16,578 nt of DNA. Origin: Erysipelotrichaceae bacterium (GTDB lineage: Bacteria; Bacillota_I; Bacilli_A; Erysipelotrichales; Erysipelotrichaceae). The position numbers and the translations under genes are program-made. Location of the stretch: contig JAFZBT010000163.1 in the NCBI GenBank assembly GCA_017561615.1, positions 1 to 16,578 of the forward strand, given 5' to 3'. The notes below the pieces were generated by a model, which searched no databases, had not been told where the DNA came from, and saw nothing but the letters and a program-made list of their open reading frames with translations. Positions 1-6,826 of the stretch are shown here, one piece after another. Position 1 is the stretch's first letter, and each line of letters begins with the position of its first letter.

Positions 1-767
1 CTGAGAGGAATGATGGCGTTTTCGTTGTTCAGTACCGCCAGCACCAGCCGGCACAGCGCCATGCCGATGCCGTAGTAGGTGGCCTTTTTCTTTTCGATGA
101 TCTCATAGGCGGCATCGCGGACATTCTCATAGATCTCCAGAAGCACGCTCATGTCGATGTGGCGCTCTTCCAGTTCCTCCAGCAGGCTCTTGGCGCCGAT
201 GTAGCAGTGCGTCCAGGGCACAAACGATGAGTCGCCGTGCTCACCCATGATGTAGCTGTGGACATTGGAGGAATTGATCTGCAGGAAATCACCCAGCGCG
301 TAGCGCAGCCGGGCAGTGTCCAGCATCGTTCCGGAACCGAAGACCCTTTCCTTTGGCAGGCCGGTGACCTTCCAGGCTACATAGGTCATCAGATCGCAGG
401 GATTGGAAGCCACGATGATGATGCCGTCAAATCCGGACGCCTTTATCTGCTGGCAGATGCTCTTCATGATCCGGGTATTGACCGCTGTCAGTTCCAGCCG
501 CGTCTGTCCGGGTTTCTGAGCCGCGCCGGCAGTGATGACGATCACCGCAGCATCCTTACAGTCCTCATAGGTACCGGCATGGACACTGATGTGGTTGCCG
601 GTATAGGGCAGGGCATGCTGAAGATCCAGAGCCTCGCCTTCCGTCTTTTCCTTTACGACATCTACGAGAACCAGTTCATCCAGACACCGGTGAGAGATCA
701 GGGCATAGGCAAAGCTCATGCCGACGAATCCGGTTCCCACGAGTACGACCTTTCTGTTGAGAGCCAT
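1..767 (-). CDS. ldh: L-lactate dehydrogenase, C-terminal end cut by the window edge
   Basis: Cytosolic NAD-dependent enzyme that reduces pyruvate to L-lactate, regenerating NAD+ in fermentation. 255 residues are visible from the ATG at 767; the reading frame is still open at base 1, so roughly the last 60 residues are missing. Visible motifs: nucleotide-binding loop GTGFVG (residues 11-16), specificity loop GAAQKPGQTR (81-90) with Gln84 where malate dehydrogenases carry Arg, SNP (121-123), substrate Arg153 in TARLR, and catalytic His177 in GEHGDS. Arg155 and His170 (NVHSY) match the positions that bind fructose 1,6-bisphosphate in allosteric bacterial LDHs, so FBP activation is likely. A GAGG ribosome binding site lies about 10 bases before the start. 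The gene is monocistronic at its 5' end and divergent from the TraB-family gene. The family call is firm; malate dehydrogenase is unlikely because of Gln84. Confidence 0.94.
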   Translation of the reverse strand, partial: MALNRKVVLVGTGFVGMSFAYALISHRCLDELVLVDVVKEKTEGEALDLQHALPYTGNHISVHAGTYEDCKDAAVIVITAGAAQKPGQTRLELTAVNTRIMKSICQQIKASGFDGIIIVASNPCDLMTYVAWKVTGLPKERVFGSGTMLDTARLRYALGDFLQINSSNVHSYIMGEHGDSSFVPWTHCYIGAKSLLEELEERHIDMSVLLEIYENVRDAAYEIIEKKKATYYGIGMALCRLVLAVLNNENAIIPL

Positions 768-794
768 TTAAAACACCTCGCTGTTCCTGCTTTC

Positions 795-825
795 ATTATA
801 AACGGATTCCGGCAGCTGTGTTGAA
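795..825 (-). promoter_or_regulatory. Candidate ldh promoter
   Basis: Reading the minus strand, a perfect TATAAT (-10, bases 795-800) is preceded by TTCAAC (820-825) at 19 bp, or by TCAACA one base closer. The predicted start of transcription is near 788, giving a leader of about 20 bases that contains the GAGG ribosome binding site of ldh. The -10 is excellent; the -35 is weak and its spacing long, so an activator or other control is possible. The -35 region overlaps that of the opposite promoter. Confidence 0.55.
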
Positions 826-850
826 GATAAGCACTCAAAGGCTTTATAAT
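821..850 (+). promoter_or_regulatory. Candidate promoter of the traB-family operon
   Basis: TTGAAG (-35, 821-826) is followed after 18 bp by a perfect TATAAT (-10, 845-850). The predicted transcription start falls at about 857, which is the A of the start codon of the following gene, so the transcript would have little or no leader. Confidence 0.6.
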
Positions 851-856
851 ATAGCC

Positions 857-2020
857 ATGGAAAACAATGTCATTACCATAAATCTGGACGGCAAGGAAAT
901 CACCCTGATTCCCACCGCTCACGTGTCCAAGCAGTCGGTCGAACTGGTGGAAAAGACCATCGATGAGGTTCATCCCGACAGCATCTGCATTGAGCTGGAT
1001 CAGGACCGCTACAACTCCCTGACCGATCCGGATCGCTTCCGCAACACCGACATCGTGAAGATCATCCGCGAAAAGCGGGTGGCAATGCTGCTGGTGAATC
1101 TGATCCTGGCCAATTACCAGAAGAAGATGGCTGCCAACCTGTCCTCTACCTCCGGCGCGGAAATGCTGATGGGCATAAATAAGGCCAAGGAACTGAACGC
1201 TCAGCTCATCATGGCTGACCGGTCGGTCCAGACCACCTTCAAGCGGATCTGGGCCAACATGGGCTTTAAAGATAAGATCCAGATGCTCAGCGCCGTGATC
1301 TCGGCGATCTTTGACGACGAGGAGATCAGCGAAGAGGACCTGGCCAACCTTCAGCAGTCCGACATTCTCAACAGCGCCCTGAAGGAAGTATCTGAGAAGT
1401 TCCCCAGGGTCGCCGAGGTACTGGTCGACGAACGTGACCGCTATCTGGCCAGCAAGATCCGCCACGCTCCCGGCAGCAGGGTGGTCGCCATCCTCGGCGC
1501 CGCCCATACCCTCAACGTACCGAAATACATTCAGCAGGAATATGACATATCCCAGCTGGACGAGATCCCGCCCAAAAAGACTTCCAGCAAGATCATCGGC
1601 TGGGTCATTCCGGTCCTCATCATCATCGCCATTCTCTTCAGCTTCAAGGTCAATGCCGACATCGGTCTGAAGCAGCTGAAAACCTGGATCATCTTCAATG
1701 GCACTCTCTCAGCTCTCGGCGCCCCGTTAGGCGGCGGTCATCCCCTGAGCATTCTGGTGGCCTTCCTGGCTGCCCCGATCACATCGCTCAACCCGCTGCT
1801 GGCTTCCGGCTGGTTTGCCGGGCTGACGGAAGCCTGGCTGCGCAAGCCGACCGTTGAGGACTTTGAGAAGCTGTCCGATGATACGTCAACCTTCAAGGGT
1901 TTCTGGAAGAACAAGGTCTCCCGGATCCTGCTTATCGTTCTGCTCGCCTCCTTAGGCAGCAGCATCGGGACCTTCGCCTCCGGCCTTTCCATCTTCTCAT
2001 CGTTAATCAATAATCTTTAG
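857..2020 (+). CDS. TraB/PrgY (GumN/Tiki-like) family membrane protein
   Basis: 387 residues. The N-terminal two thirds form the TraB/PrgY domain, thought to have a metalloprotease-like fold related to Tiki and erythromycin esterase. It shows TAHVS (20-24), an ELD motif (46-48), GAEM (100-103), DERDRY (191-196) and GAAH (214-217), the conserved acidic and His positions of the family. The C-terminal third has three or four hydrophobic membrane segments (about 246-263, 277-311, 356-375). Enterococcal PrgY is a known member that reduces activity of the producer's own peptide pheromone; the substrate here is unknown. The first motif reads IPTAHVS where most relatives have IGTAHVS. I chose the ATG at 857 because it gives the usual N-terminus; a GTG at 818 is in frame but would lie upstream of the promoter. 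No close Shine-Dalgarno sequence exists (AAAGG lies 15 bases upstream). It is the first gene of an operon with the M20 and SIS genes. Confidence 0.88.
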   Translation: MENNVITINLDGKEITLIPTAHVSKQSVELVEKTIDEVHPDSICIELDQDRYNSLTDPDRFRNTDIVKIIREKRVAMLLVNLILANYQKKMAANLSSTSGAEMLMGINKAKELNAQLIMADRSVQTTFKRIWANMGFKDKIQMLSAVISAIFDDEEISEEDLANLQQSDILNSALKEVSEKFPRVAEVLVDERDRYLASKIRHAPGSRVVAILGAAHTLNVPKYIQQEYDISQLDEIPPKKTSSKIIGWVIPVLIIIAILFSFKVNADIGLKQLKTWIIFNGTLSALGAPLGGGHPLSILVAFLAAPITSLNPLLASGWFAGLTEAWLRKPTVEDFEKLSDDTSTFKGFWKNKVSRILLIVLLASLGSSIGTFASGLSIFSSLINNL

Positions 2021-2041
2021 CATAAGGAAAAGAGGTATCAC

Positions 2042-3322
2042 ATGAAAAACAGACTGAACCAGTACATCGACGATCATAAGCAAGAGATCTATCAGCTTGG
2101 TGATGCTCTCTTCAACAGCCCGGAACTGGGCTTCAAGGAATTCCATACCAAGCAGATCATCATCAGCTATCTTGAAGACCACGGTCTGAAGGTCGACAGG
2201 ACCTTCTGCCAGAGCGGTCTTTCCGTAAGAATCGGCTCCGGGGCTCCGCACATCGGCCTGATCGCCGAAATGGACGCCATTCCCACACTGGGTCATCCCT
2301 GTGCTTCCGCCACTGACAACGCAGCCCATGCCTGCGGTCATTCCACCCAGATGACTTCCATGCTGGCGGCTCTGGACGCCGTCAATCAGATCATCAGTGA
2401 CCTTCCCGGTACGGTAACCCTCTACTTCACTCCGGCTGAGGAATTCACCGACATGAACTACCGCCGTCAGGCCATCAGCGAAGGCAAGATCAGATATGCC
2501 TCCGGCAAGCAGAACATGCTGGTGGAGCGCATCTTCGATGAGGAAGACCTGCTGATTCACCTGCACGCCTGTTCGCAGACCGACAAATATCATTTCTCCA
2601 TCGGTTCCCGGCTGGCCGGCTTCATCTACAAGCGCATCACTTTCCATGGCAAGACGGCTCATGCCGCCATGGGGCCGGACAAGGGTCATAACGCCCTGAA
2701 CATGTGCGTACTCTTCCTGGATGCTGTCAACATGCTGAGAGAGACCTTCCGGGAGGAAGACTCGGTCAGGCTGCACGGCATGATCGACAAGGGCGGCGAC
2801 ACCGTCAACTCGATCCCTTCGGAAGTGGTGTACGAATGCTACGTGCGCACCAGCAACTTCCAGTTCCTGTTTGAACTCAATGATCAGATTGACAACGTAG
2901 CTAGCCATTGCGCCCAGGCGCTGGGCGGCAGTGCCGAGATCGAAGATACCCCAGGCTATCTGCCCCTGGTTCAAAGCGATGAGCTTAACGAGGTACTCTA
3001 CCCCAATCTGCTGCAGTTCTATCCAGAGGATCAGATCAGGCATGGCGAAAGCTCGATGGCAGCCGGCGACGTCGGCGACATCGCTGCCTTCAAGCCGCTT
3101 ATCCAGTACGGCTACTGCGGCATCGGCGGCAATCTGCACGGTGCTGACATGTACATCAAGGATCCTGAGGAAGTCTACATCACCCAGGCCAAGGTTCTGG
3201 CTGATACCGTTTACGACCTGCTGGCCGACCCGCAGAAAGTCAGAAAGGTTACGGAAGCCTTCAAGCCTTCGATGACCTATGATCAGTACATTGCTTACCT
3301 GGACGGTAAGAGGAAAGGATAA
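2042..3322 (+). CDS. M20 family metallo-amidohydrolase (M20D/PM20D2/AbgB-like)
   Basis: 426 residues, cytosolic, no signal peptide. The family removes acyl or amino-acid groups from amide bonds using a two-metal centre. Ligands expected for M20D enzymes are present: Cys98 and His100 (HACGH), Glu133/Glu134 (PAEEF), His173 or His175 (IHLHAC) and His366 (GNLHGAD). The lid/dimerisation domain carries FHGKTAHAAMGP (201-212). Oddly, the usual HACGHDxH continues as HACGHSTQ, so the conserved Asp and second His are replaced by Ser101 and Gln103; this points to a divergent subfamily rather than a standard aminoacylase. An AAGAGG ribosome binding site precedes the ATG, 21 bases after the TraB-family stop, and the SIS gene follows after three bases. 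Substrate unknown; an N-acylated amino acid, dipeptide or amino sugar would all fit the neighbourhood. Confidence 0.87.
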   Translation: MKNRLNQYIDDHKQEIYQLGDALFNSPELGFKEFHTKQIIISYLEDHGLKVDRTFCQSGLSVRIGSGAPHIGLIAEMDAIPTLGHPCASATDNAAHACGHSTQMTSMLAALDAVNQIISDLPGTVTLYFTPAEEFTDMNYRRQAISEGKIRYASGKQNMLVERIFDEEDLLIHLHACSQTDKYHFSIGSRLAGFIYKRITFHGKTAHAAMGPDKGHNALNMCVLFLDAVNMLRETFREEDSVRLHGMIDKGGDTVNSIPSEVVYECYVRTSNFQFLFELNDQIDNVASHCAQALGGSAEIEDTPGYLPLVQSDELNEVLYPNLLQFYPEDQIRHGESSMAAGDVGDIAAFKPLIQYGYCGIGGNLHGADMYIKDPEEVYITQAKVLADTVYDLLADPQKVRKVTEAFKPSMTYDQYIAYLDGKRKG

Positions 3323-3325
3323 ACT

Positions 3326-4441
3326 ATGAGCGACATCACCATGCTTGACTACATCAGGGAAACTCCCGAAGTGATCCTGAACAACATTGACCATGCTGAT
3401 GAGATCACCTCCCAGCTGGTCGACTTCTACCTTGACAACGGCTACGACGGCATCACCGTCGTCGCTTCCGGTTCCTCCTGCAACGGCACTCTGTGCGCTG
3501 AGGAACTGATGAGGAAGTACTTCAGCAGCGTCAGGATCGTCAACCCCTATACCTTCATCCATCACCGTGATGAACTGGGAAAGACGATGCCGCTGTTCAT
3601 TTCCCAGTCCGGCTGCTCCACCAATACCCTGGATGCCCTGAAGCATGCCAAGAAGAACGGAGCCAAGACCGTCGCTCTGGTGGGACGCGATGACTGCGAT
3701 GCCAAGAAGCTCGCTGATCTGACCGTCAACTACCGCTGCGGCGAGGAAAAGGTCGGCTTCGTCACCAAGGGCGTTACCTCCCTGGCCGCCTATCTGATGC
3801 TCTTCAGCCTGAGAGTTGCCCTGAACAGAGGCAAGCTGAAATACCAGCAGTACCAGGACGCTCTTGAGGAAATGCGGAAGGCCATGAAGCTGCATGTTGA
3901 AGCCACCGACCGGACCATCGAATTCTTCAATGATCACCGCGATGCCATCACCGGCTGCAACAAGGTCTGGTATGTCGGCTCCGGTCCGGCTCTGGGTGTT
4001 GCTACCGAGGCTGCCCTGAAGACTTCGGAAACCAGCTGCATTCCCGCCATCGCCGATGAGACCGAGGAATTCCTGCACGGGCCCATCTACCCCTGCGATC
4101 CCGAAAGCCTGGTCGTCTTCATCGACAACAATGATCATTCTTCTTCAAGACGGGTCATCGACTCCGCTGAAGCCGTCCGCACCATTACCGATCGCGTCAT
4201 CCTGGTCAGTAATGACGCCAAGAGCGCCGACGCGATCACCCTGCGGCTTTCCGGACAGACCGATTACCTCTACGGCCCGCTCTACAAGCTGGCCGTCATC
4301 CAGACCCTCAGCTATCTGCGGACGGAAGCCACCAACAACTTCCATCCCCATGAAAACCTGCTGAAGTTCCGCGATGAAAACAAGGTCAAGACCAAGAGCC
4401 GCAACGACCTCTACCTGGATCTGCAGTCCGAAAAGAAGTAA
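3326..4441 (+). CDS. Double-SIS-domain sugar isomerase/deaminase (GlmS C-terminal/FrlB/AgaS-like)
   Basis: 371 residues with two SIS (sugar isomerase) domains and no glutaminase domain. SIS 1: ASGSS (47-51) and SQSGCST (93-99). SIS 2: YVGSGP (216-221) followed by ATEAALKTSE (226-235), then EEFLHGP (247-253), which matches the Glu-x(n)-HGP signature of GlmS and FrlB-type enzymes and includes the likely general base. Family members isomerise or deaminate 6-phosphorylated amino sugars or deglycate 6-phospho-Amadori compounds. The start lies three bases after the M20 stop with AGGAAAGGA as ribosome binding site, so the two genes are surely cotranscribed. Coupling a de-acylase to an amino-sugar or Amadori-product isomerase suggests catabolism of an acylated or glycated amine, but no kinase or transporter lies alongside. 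The exact substrate cannot be read from sequence. Confidence 0.86.
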   Translation: MSDITMLDYIRETPEVILNNIDHADEITSQLVDFYLDNGYDGITVVASGSSCNGTLCAEELMRKYFSSVRIVNPYTFIHHRDELGKTMPLFISQSGCSTNTLDALKHAKKNGAKTVALVGRDDCDAKKLADLTVNYRCGEEKVGFVTKGVTSLAAYLMLFSLRVALNRGKLKYQQYQDALEEMRKAMKLHVEATDRTIEFFNDHRDAITGCNKVWYVGSGPALGVATEAALKTSETSCIPAIADETEEFLHGPIYPCDPESLVVFIDNNDHSSSRRVIDSAEAVRTITDRVILVSNDAKSADAITLRLSGQTDYLYGPLYKLAVIQTLSYLRTEATNNFHPHENLLKFRDENKVKTKSRNDLYLDLQSEKK

Positions 4442-4457
4442 ACGGGCATTATCAAGC

Positions 4458-4490
4458 AAAGGCCGCCTGCTCATGCATGCGGCCTTTTAT
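4458..4490 (+). terminator. Rho-independent terminator of the traB-M20-SIS operon
   Basis: A 9-bp stem AAAGGCCGC / GCGGCCTTT (4458-4466 with 4479-4487) with a 12-base loop is followed by TTTTAT. It sits 17 bases after the SIS stop. Read on the other strand the tail is TTTGCTTGAT, a weaker T-tract, so it may also stop transcription from the convergent HAD gene. Confidence 0.85.
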
Positions 4491-4498
4491 CATGTGGT

Positions 4499-5164
4499 TT
4501 ACTGATCCCTGTTCAACTGATTCAGAATATCATCAAGCTGCCGGAGATCCCCGATCATGTAGTCAGCTGCTGACTGATCCATGCCGAAGGTATTATCCTT
4601 CCGGGCCACGACCTTCATTCCGGCGTTTAAGCCGGCCAGAATGCCGTTGACGGAATCTTCGACGACCAGACATTCATCGCTGGTCAGATCAAACTGATCA
4701 CGGGCATGATAATAAACATCGGGGAAGGGCTTGCAGCGGTTGAACTGATGACCGGAAACGGCCAGATCCAGATATTCGCGGATGCCGCACAGGTCAATCG
4801 CCCTGTCAACATAATACTGTGAAGAGGAGGAGCAGACAGCCAGTTTATAGCCTTCCTTTTTCAGCTGACGCAGCACTTCCGGAACTTCCGGAAACATCAG
4901 CTGGTCAAAGGGATAGTCGTCGCGCTTGCTGTCCATCAGTTCCACCCATCTGTCCAGCAGTTCGTCCTTGTCATCCCGGGGATCCATGTGCTCTTTCAGA
5001 ATGGCCCGCCAGTCCATGCCGGCGCCGATTCCGATGATGGACGTGAAGGCGGAAATATCGGTTTTATAATTGTACTCTTCAAGAAAACGGGCGTTCAGCC
5101 GCTGTTCATAGGCCTCACTGTCGATCAGTACGCCATCCAGATCAAATAGTATTGCCCTTATCAT
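4499..5164 (-). CDS. HAD-superfamily hydrolase, beta-phosphoglucomutase-like subgroup
   Basis: 221 residues, cytosolic. All four HAD motifs are visible: DLDG with Asp8 (nucleophile) and Asp10 (acid/base), Ser112 in CSSSS, Lys145 in RCKPFPD, and Glu169-Asp170 in VVEDSVNG. A helical cap domain occupies about 15-85, as in the subgroup of beta-phosphoglucomutases and sugar-phosphate phosphatases. The start at 5164 (MIRAILFDLDG) is chosen because GGGAGGA lies seven bases upstream and motif I then sits at the usual distance from the N-terminus; a longer frame from 5278 would overlap the upstream terminator. It stands alone between two terminators. The convergent SIS gene hints at phosphosugar metabolism but this is weak. 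The motifs do not separate mutase from phosphatase activity. Confidence 0.88.
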   Translation of the reverse strand: MIRAILFDLDGVLIDSEAYEQRLNARFLEEYNYKTDISAFTSIIGIGAGMDWRAILKEHMDPRDDKDELLDRWVELMDSKRDDYPFDQLMFPEVPEVLRQLKKEGYKLAVCSSSSQYYVDRAIDLCGIREYLDLAVSGHQFNRCKPFPDVYYHARDQFDLTSDECLVVEDSVNGILAGLNAGMKVVARKDNTFGMDQSAADYMIGDLRQLDDILNQLNRDQ

Positions 5165-5194
5165 AAGCTGTCCTCCCGTCTTTCCTGCACTCTT

Positions 5195-5224
5195 ATGATA
5201 ACCGTTAGCCAGCTGCCTACGCAA
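5195..5224 (-). promoter_or_regulatory. Weak candidate promoter of the HAD gene
   Basis: On the minus strand TTGCGT (5219-5224), 18 bp, then TATCAT (5195-5200). It lies between the terminator at 5245-5269 and the HAD start, where a promoter is required if that terminator is efficient. Both boxes are imperfect. Confidence 0.35.
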
Positions 5225-5244
5225 CGGATATGATTGTCTTTCCC

Positions 5245-5269
5245 TGAAAAAAGGGAGCCTGCGCTCCCT
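5245..5269 (-). terminator. Rho-independent terminator of the L,D-transpeptidase/rhodanese operon
   Basis: On the minus strand a 7-bp stem AGGGAGC / GCTCCCT (5263-5269 with 5252-5258) with a four-base loop runs straight into a run of six T. It begins six bases after the rhodanese stop codon. Confidence 0.88.
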
Positions 5270-5274
5270 GATCA

Positions 5275-5652
5275 TCAATCCCTGGTTATTTCTCCCGGCC
5301 AGGTTATGATGCCGCCGAATTCCATGACGTTCTCATAGCCCATGGCGGCCAGCTTTTCCGAAGCCTGCTTGGAGCGGTTGCCGCTGCGGCAGTAGACCAG
5401 GATCAGCTGCTTCTTGTCAGGCAGAATATCCGGCTCAGAGGTACCGATCTGCTCATTGGGCAGGCAGATGGCGCCTGGAATGTGCCCTTCGGCAAATTCA
5501 TCCGGTCTTCTCACATCGAGAATGATGTAGCCGCTCTCGCTTTCCATGATCTCCATGGCCTGTTGCTGGGTAATCTGCCTGTATTCTGCTTTTTTCTGAC
5601 TGCTGCAGCCGCTTATCAGCAGACACAGCAGGATGATCATCGCTCTTTTCAT
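5275..5652 (-). CDS. Rhodanese-domain lipoprotein
   Basis: 125 residues. The N-terminus is a lipoprotein signal: MKR, a hydrophobic stretch (4-13) and the lipobox LISGC with Cys16 as the lipidated residue, so the mature protein should sit on the outer face of the membrane. Residues about 25-122 form a single rhodanese domain with ILDVRRPDEF (44-53), GHIPGA (56-61) and the active-site loop CRSGNRS (88-94) carrying Cys88. Active rhodaneses hold a persulfide on this Cys and transfer sulfur to thiols or cyanide; the substrate of extracytoplasmic forms is usually unknown. The gene starts three bases after the L,D-transpeptidase stop, with TAGGAT overlapping that stop codon as ribosome binding site, so the two are cotranscribed. 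Family and location are clear; the biological role is not. Confidence 0.87.
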   Translation of the reverse strand: MKRAMIILLCLLISGCSSQKKAEYRQITQQQAMEIMESESGYIILDVRRPDEFAEGHIPGAICLPNEQIGTSEPDILPDKKQLILVYCRSGNRSKQASEKLAAMGYENVMEFGGIITWPGEITRD

Positions 5653-5655
5653 ATC

Positions 5656-6741
5656 CTAGTTCTTATGCCACGGATTGTTCGGGTCCGGATCGGTCGGATC
5701 CCAGCCCCGGTTTGGTGAATTGACGTCGATCTGCTCAAGCCACTGTACCGGTATGGTATCGGCAGGATCATCCTTAATGACGACCGTGGTGCCGATCGGA
5801 CAGTTGTCATAGATCCACTTGACGTCGATGACCCTTAAGCGCACGCAGCCCATCGAAGCCGCGGTACCCAGCTTGTTGTACTCCAGGTATTCCAGTGAAT
5901 CCGGTTTTCCGTTCTCGAAATAGGGAACCGAATGGAACAGACAGGTCTGAATGATCCGGGTCGCATACTGCCCGTACACGCCGCCGAAGAGCCATTTCCA
6001 GCGATAGTTAATCGGCGTCTGCCAGGTGCCGATGCGCTTGGGCGTAGAATCACCGGTCGAGCAGGTGAAGATCTTCAGAAGATCATTGTAGTCACTGCCG
6101 TCCCAGCGGTAGATCCTGACCGTCTGGTTGTGAATGTTGACGATCAGCTTGTAGTCATAGCCCTTGGGATGATGCGGATAGACGGATGCGAGATCATTCT
6201 TGCTCTCGACGACCGTAAGGGTAAAGTCGGCTTCCGAGCGGTTGCCTGAGGCGTCCTCAGCCACAAACTTAACCGGGTAGATACCGGCTGAGCGATAATC
6301 ATATTCGCCTTCCAACTTCAAGATGACATGGTCATCCAGATTGTCCTCGACGATGGCATAGGGAAGCAGGTCAATGGTCTCGCCCTTTACGATCTGCTCG
6401 CTGTCATGAAGAACTGTTATCACTGGAGCCGTCCGATCCTGAACGTCAACTACGACTTCCCTGCTGATTTCCTCACCGGTATGGATCTGCCGGAAGCGGA
6501 CCGTGACTGTCTGCTCACCGAGGACGGAAGTATCAATTTCCTCACTGCCATTAAGCAGTTCCACGTTTTTCCCGGAGGTCACCAGATCCCTGATCACCGC
6601 CTTTTCTCCATAGGAAAACTCTCCCCTGTCCTTAAGGACGATGTCGTATTTCTGACGTGCCGTAAAATACCGGCAGGCGAAGAATGAACCGCCGGCCAGT
6701 AGCAGGGCTAAAATGATTATCAGAGTAATTTTCTTCTTCAT
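5656..6741 (-). CDS. Membrane-anchored L,D-transpeptidase (YkuD domain) with Ig-like domain
   Basis: 361 residues. A single N-terminal membrane anchor or signal (about 5-23) leads to an extracellular region: two beta-rich segments (about 35-103 and 104-177), the second, with DRTAPVITV and EDASGNRS, resembling bacterial Ig-like/DUF5011 repeats, then a YkuD domain (about 195-325). The catalytic signature is complete: His270 (LFHSVPY), Ser296, Gly298, Cys299 and Arg301 in SMGCVRL. Such enzymes make 3-3 peptidoglycan cross-links or attach proteins to peptidoglycan, with a Cys thioester intermediate. The tail (345-361) is Pro/Asp/Asn rich. AAGGGAG lies nine bases before the ATG. It is first gene of an operon with the rhodanese lipoprotein; its own promoter candidate overlaps the terminator of the upstream dinB operon. 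The transpeptidase call is firm; the cross-link it makes is inferred. Confidence 0.9.
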   Translation of the reverse strand: MKKKITLIIILALLLAGGSFFACRYFTARQKYDIVLKDRGEFSYGEKAVIRDLVTSGKNVELLNGSEEIDTSVLGEQTVTVRFRQIHTGEEISREVVVDVQDRTAPVITVLHDSEQIVKGETIDLLPYAIVEDNLDDHVILKLEGEYDYRSAGIYPVKFVAEDASGNRSEADFTLTVVESKNDLASVYPHHPKGYDYKLIVNIHNQTVRIYRWDGSDYNDLLKIFTCSTGDSTPKRIGTWQTPINYRWKWLFGGVYGQYATRIIQTCLFHSVPYFENGKPDSLEYLEYNKLGTAASMGCVRLRVIDVKWIYDNCPIGTTVVIKDDPADTIPVQWLEQIDVNSPNRGWDPTDPDPNNPWHKN

Positions 6742-6765
6742 GTCCGCATGCTCCCTTACTTCATC

Positions 6766-6794
6766 AATTTACTAAAGAAACAGGGCTTTGTAAA
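6766..6794 (-). promoter_or_regulatory. Candidate promoter of the L,D-transpeptidase operon
   Basis: On the minus strand TTTACA (6789-6794), 17 bp, TAAATT (6766-6771); predicted start near 6759, just upstream of the AAGGGAG ribosome binding site. The -35 box lies inside the hairpin of the preceding terminator. The -10 matches consensus at four of six positions. Confidence 0.45.
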
Positions 6795-6817
6795 GCCGGC
6801 TGGCTTTCAAGGCCCTG
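6772..6817 (-). terminator. Terminator of the dinB operon with alternative inner hairpins
   Basis: On the minus strand CAGGGC (6812-6817) pairs with GCCCTG (6781-6786), enclosing a second stem AAAGCC / GGCTTT (6802-6807 with 6792-6797); the structure is followed by TTTCTTT. The inner arm at 6792-6797 can also pair with 6784-6789, giving a competing shorter hairpin. It starts ten bases after the stop of the 79-residue gene. Confidence 0.7.
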
Positions 6818-6826
6818 CAGCTGTCT

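Noticed and set aside
821..838. TTGA...TCAA near the traB-family promoter as a third S24 operator
   Set aside because: The arms are ten bases apart, not seven, and the interior does not match the two sites beside dinB.
716..1507. A 263-codon open frame on the minus strand across the ldh/traB gap
   Set aside because: It covers both candidate promoters and runs opposite the TraB-family gene; the protein has no family features.
2003..4138. A 711-codon open frame on the minus strand
   Set aside because: It lies opposite the M20 and SIS genes, which have clear motifs, ribosome binding sites and operon spacing. The antisense translation has no recognisable domain and reflects codon bias.
5275..5278. 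Longer start for the HAD gene at 5278
   Set aside because: It would add 38 residues unlike the family, span the upstream terminator and lack a ribosome binding site; 5164 has a strong one.
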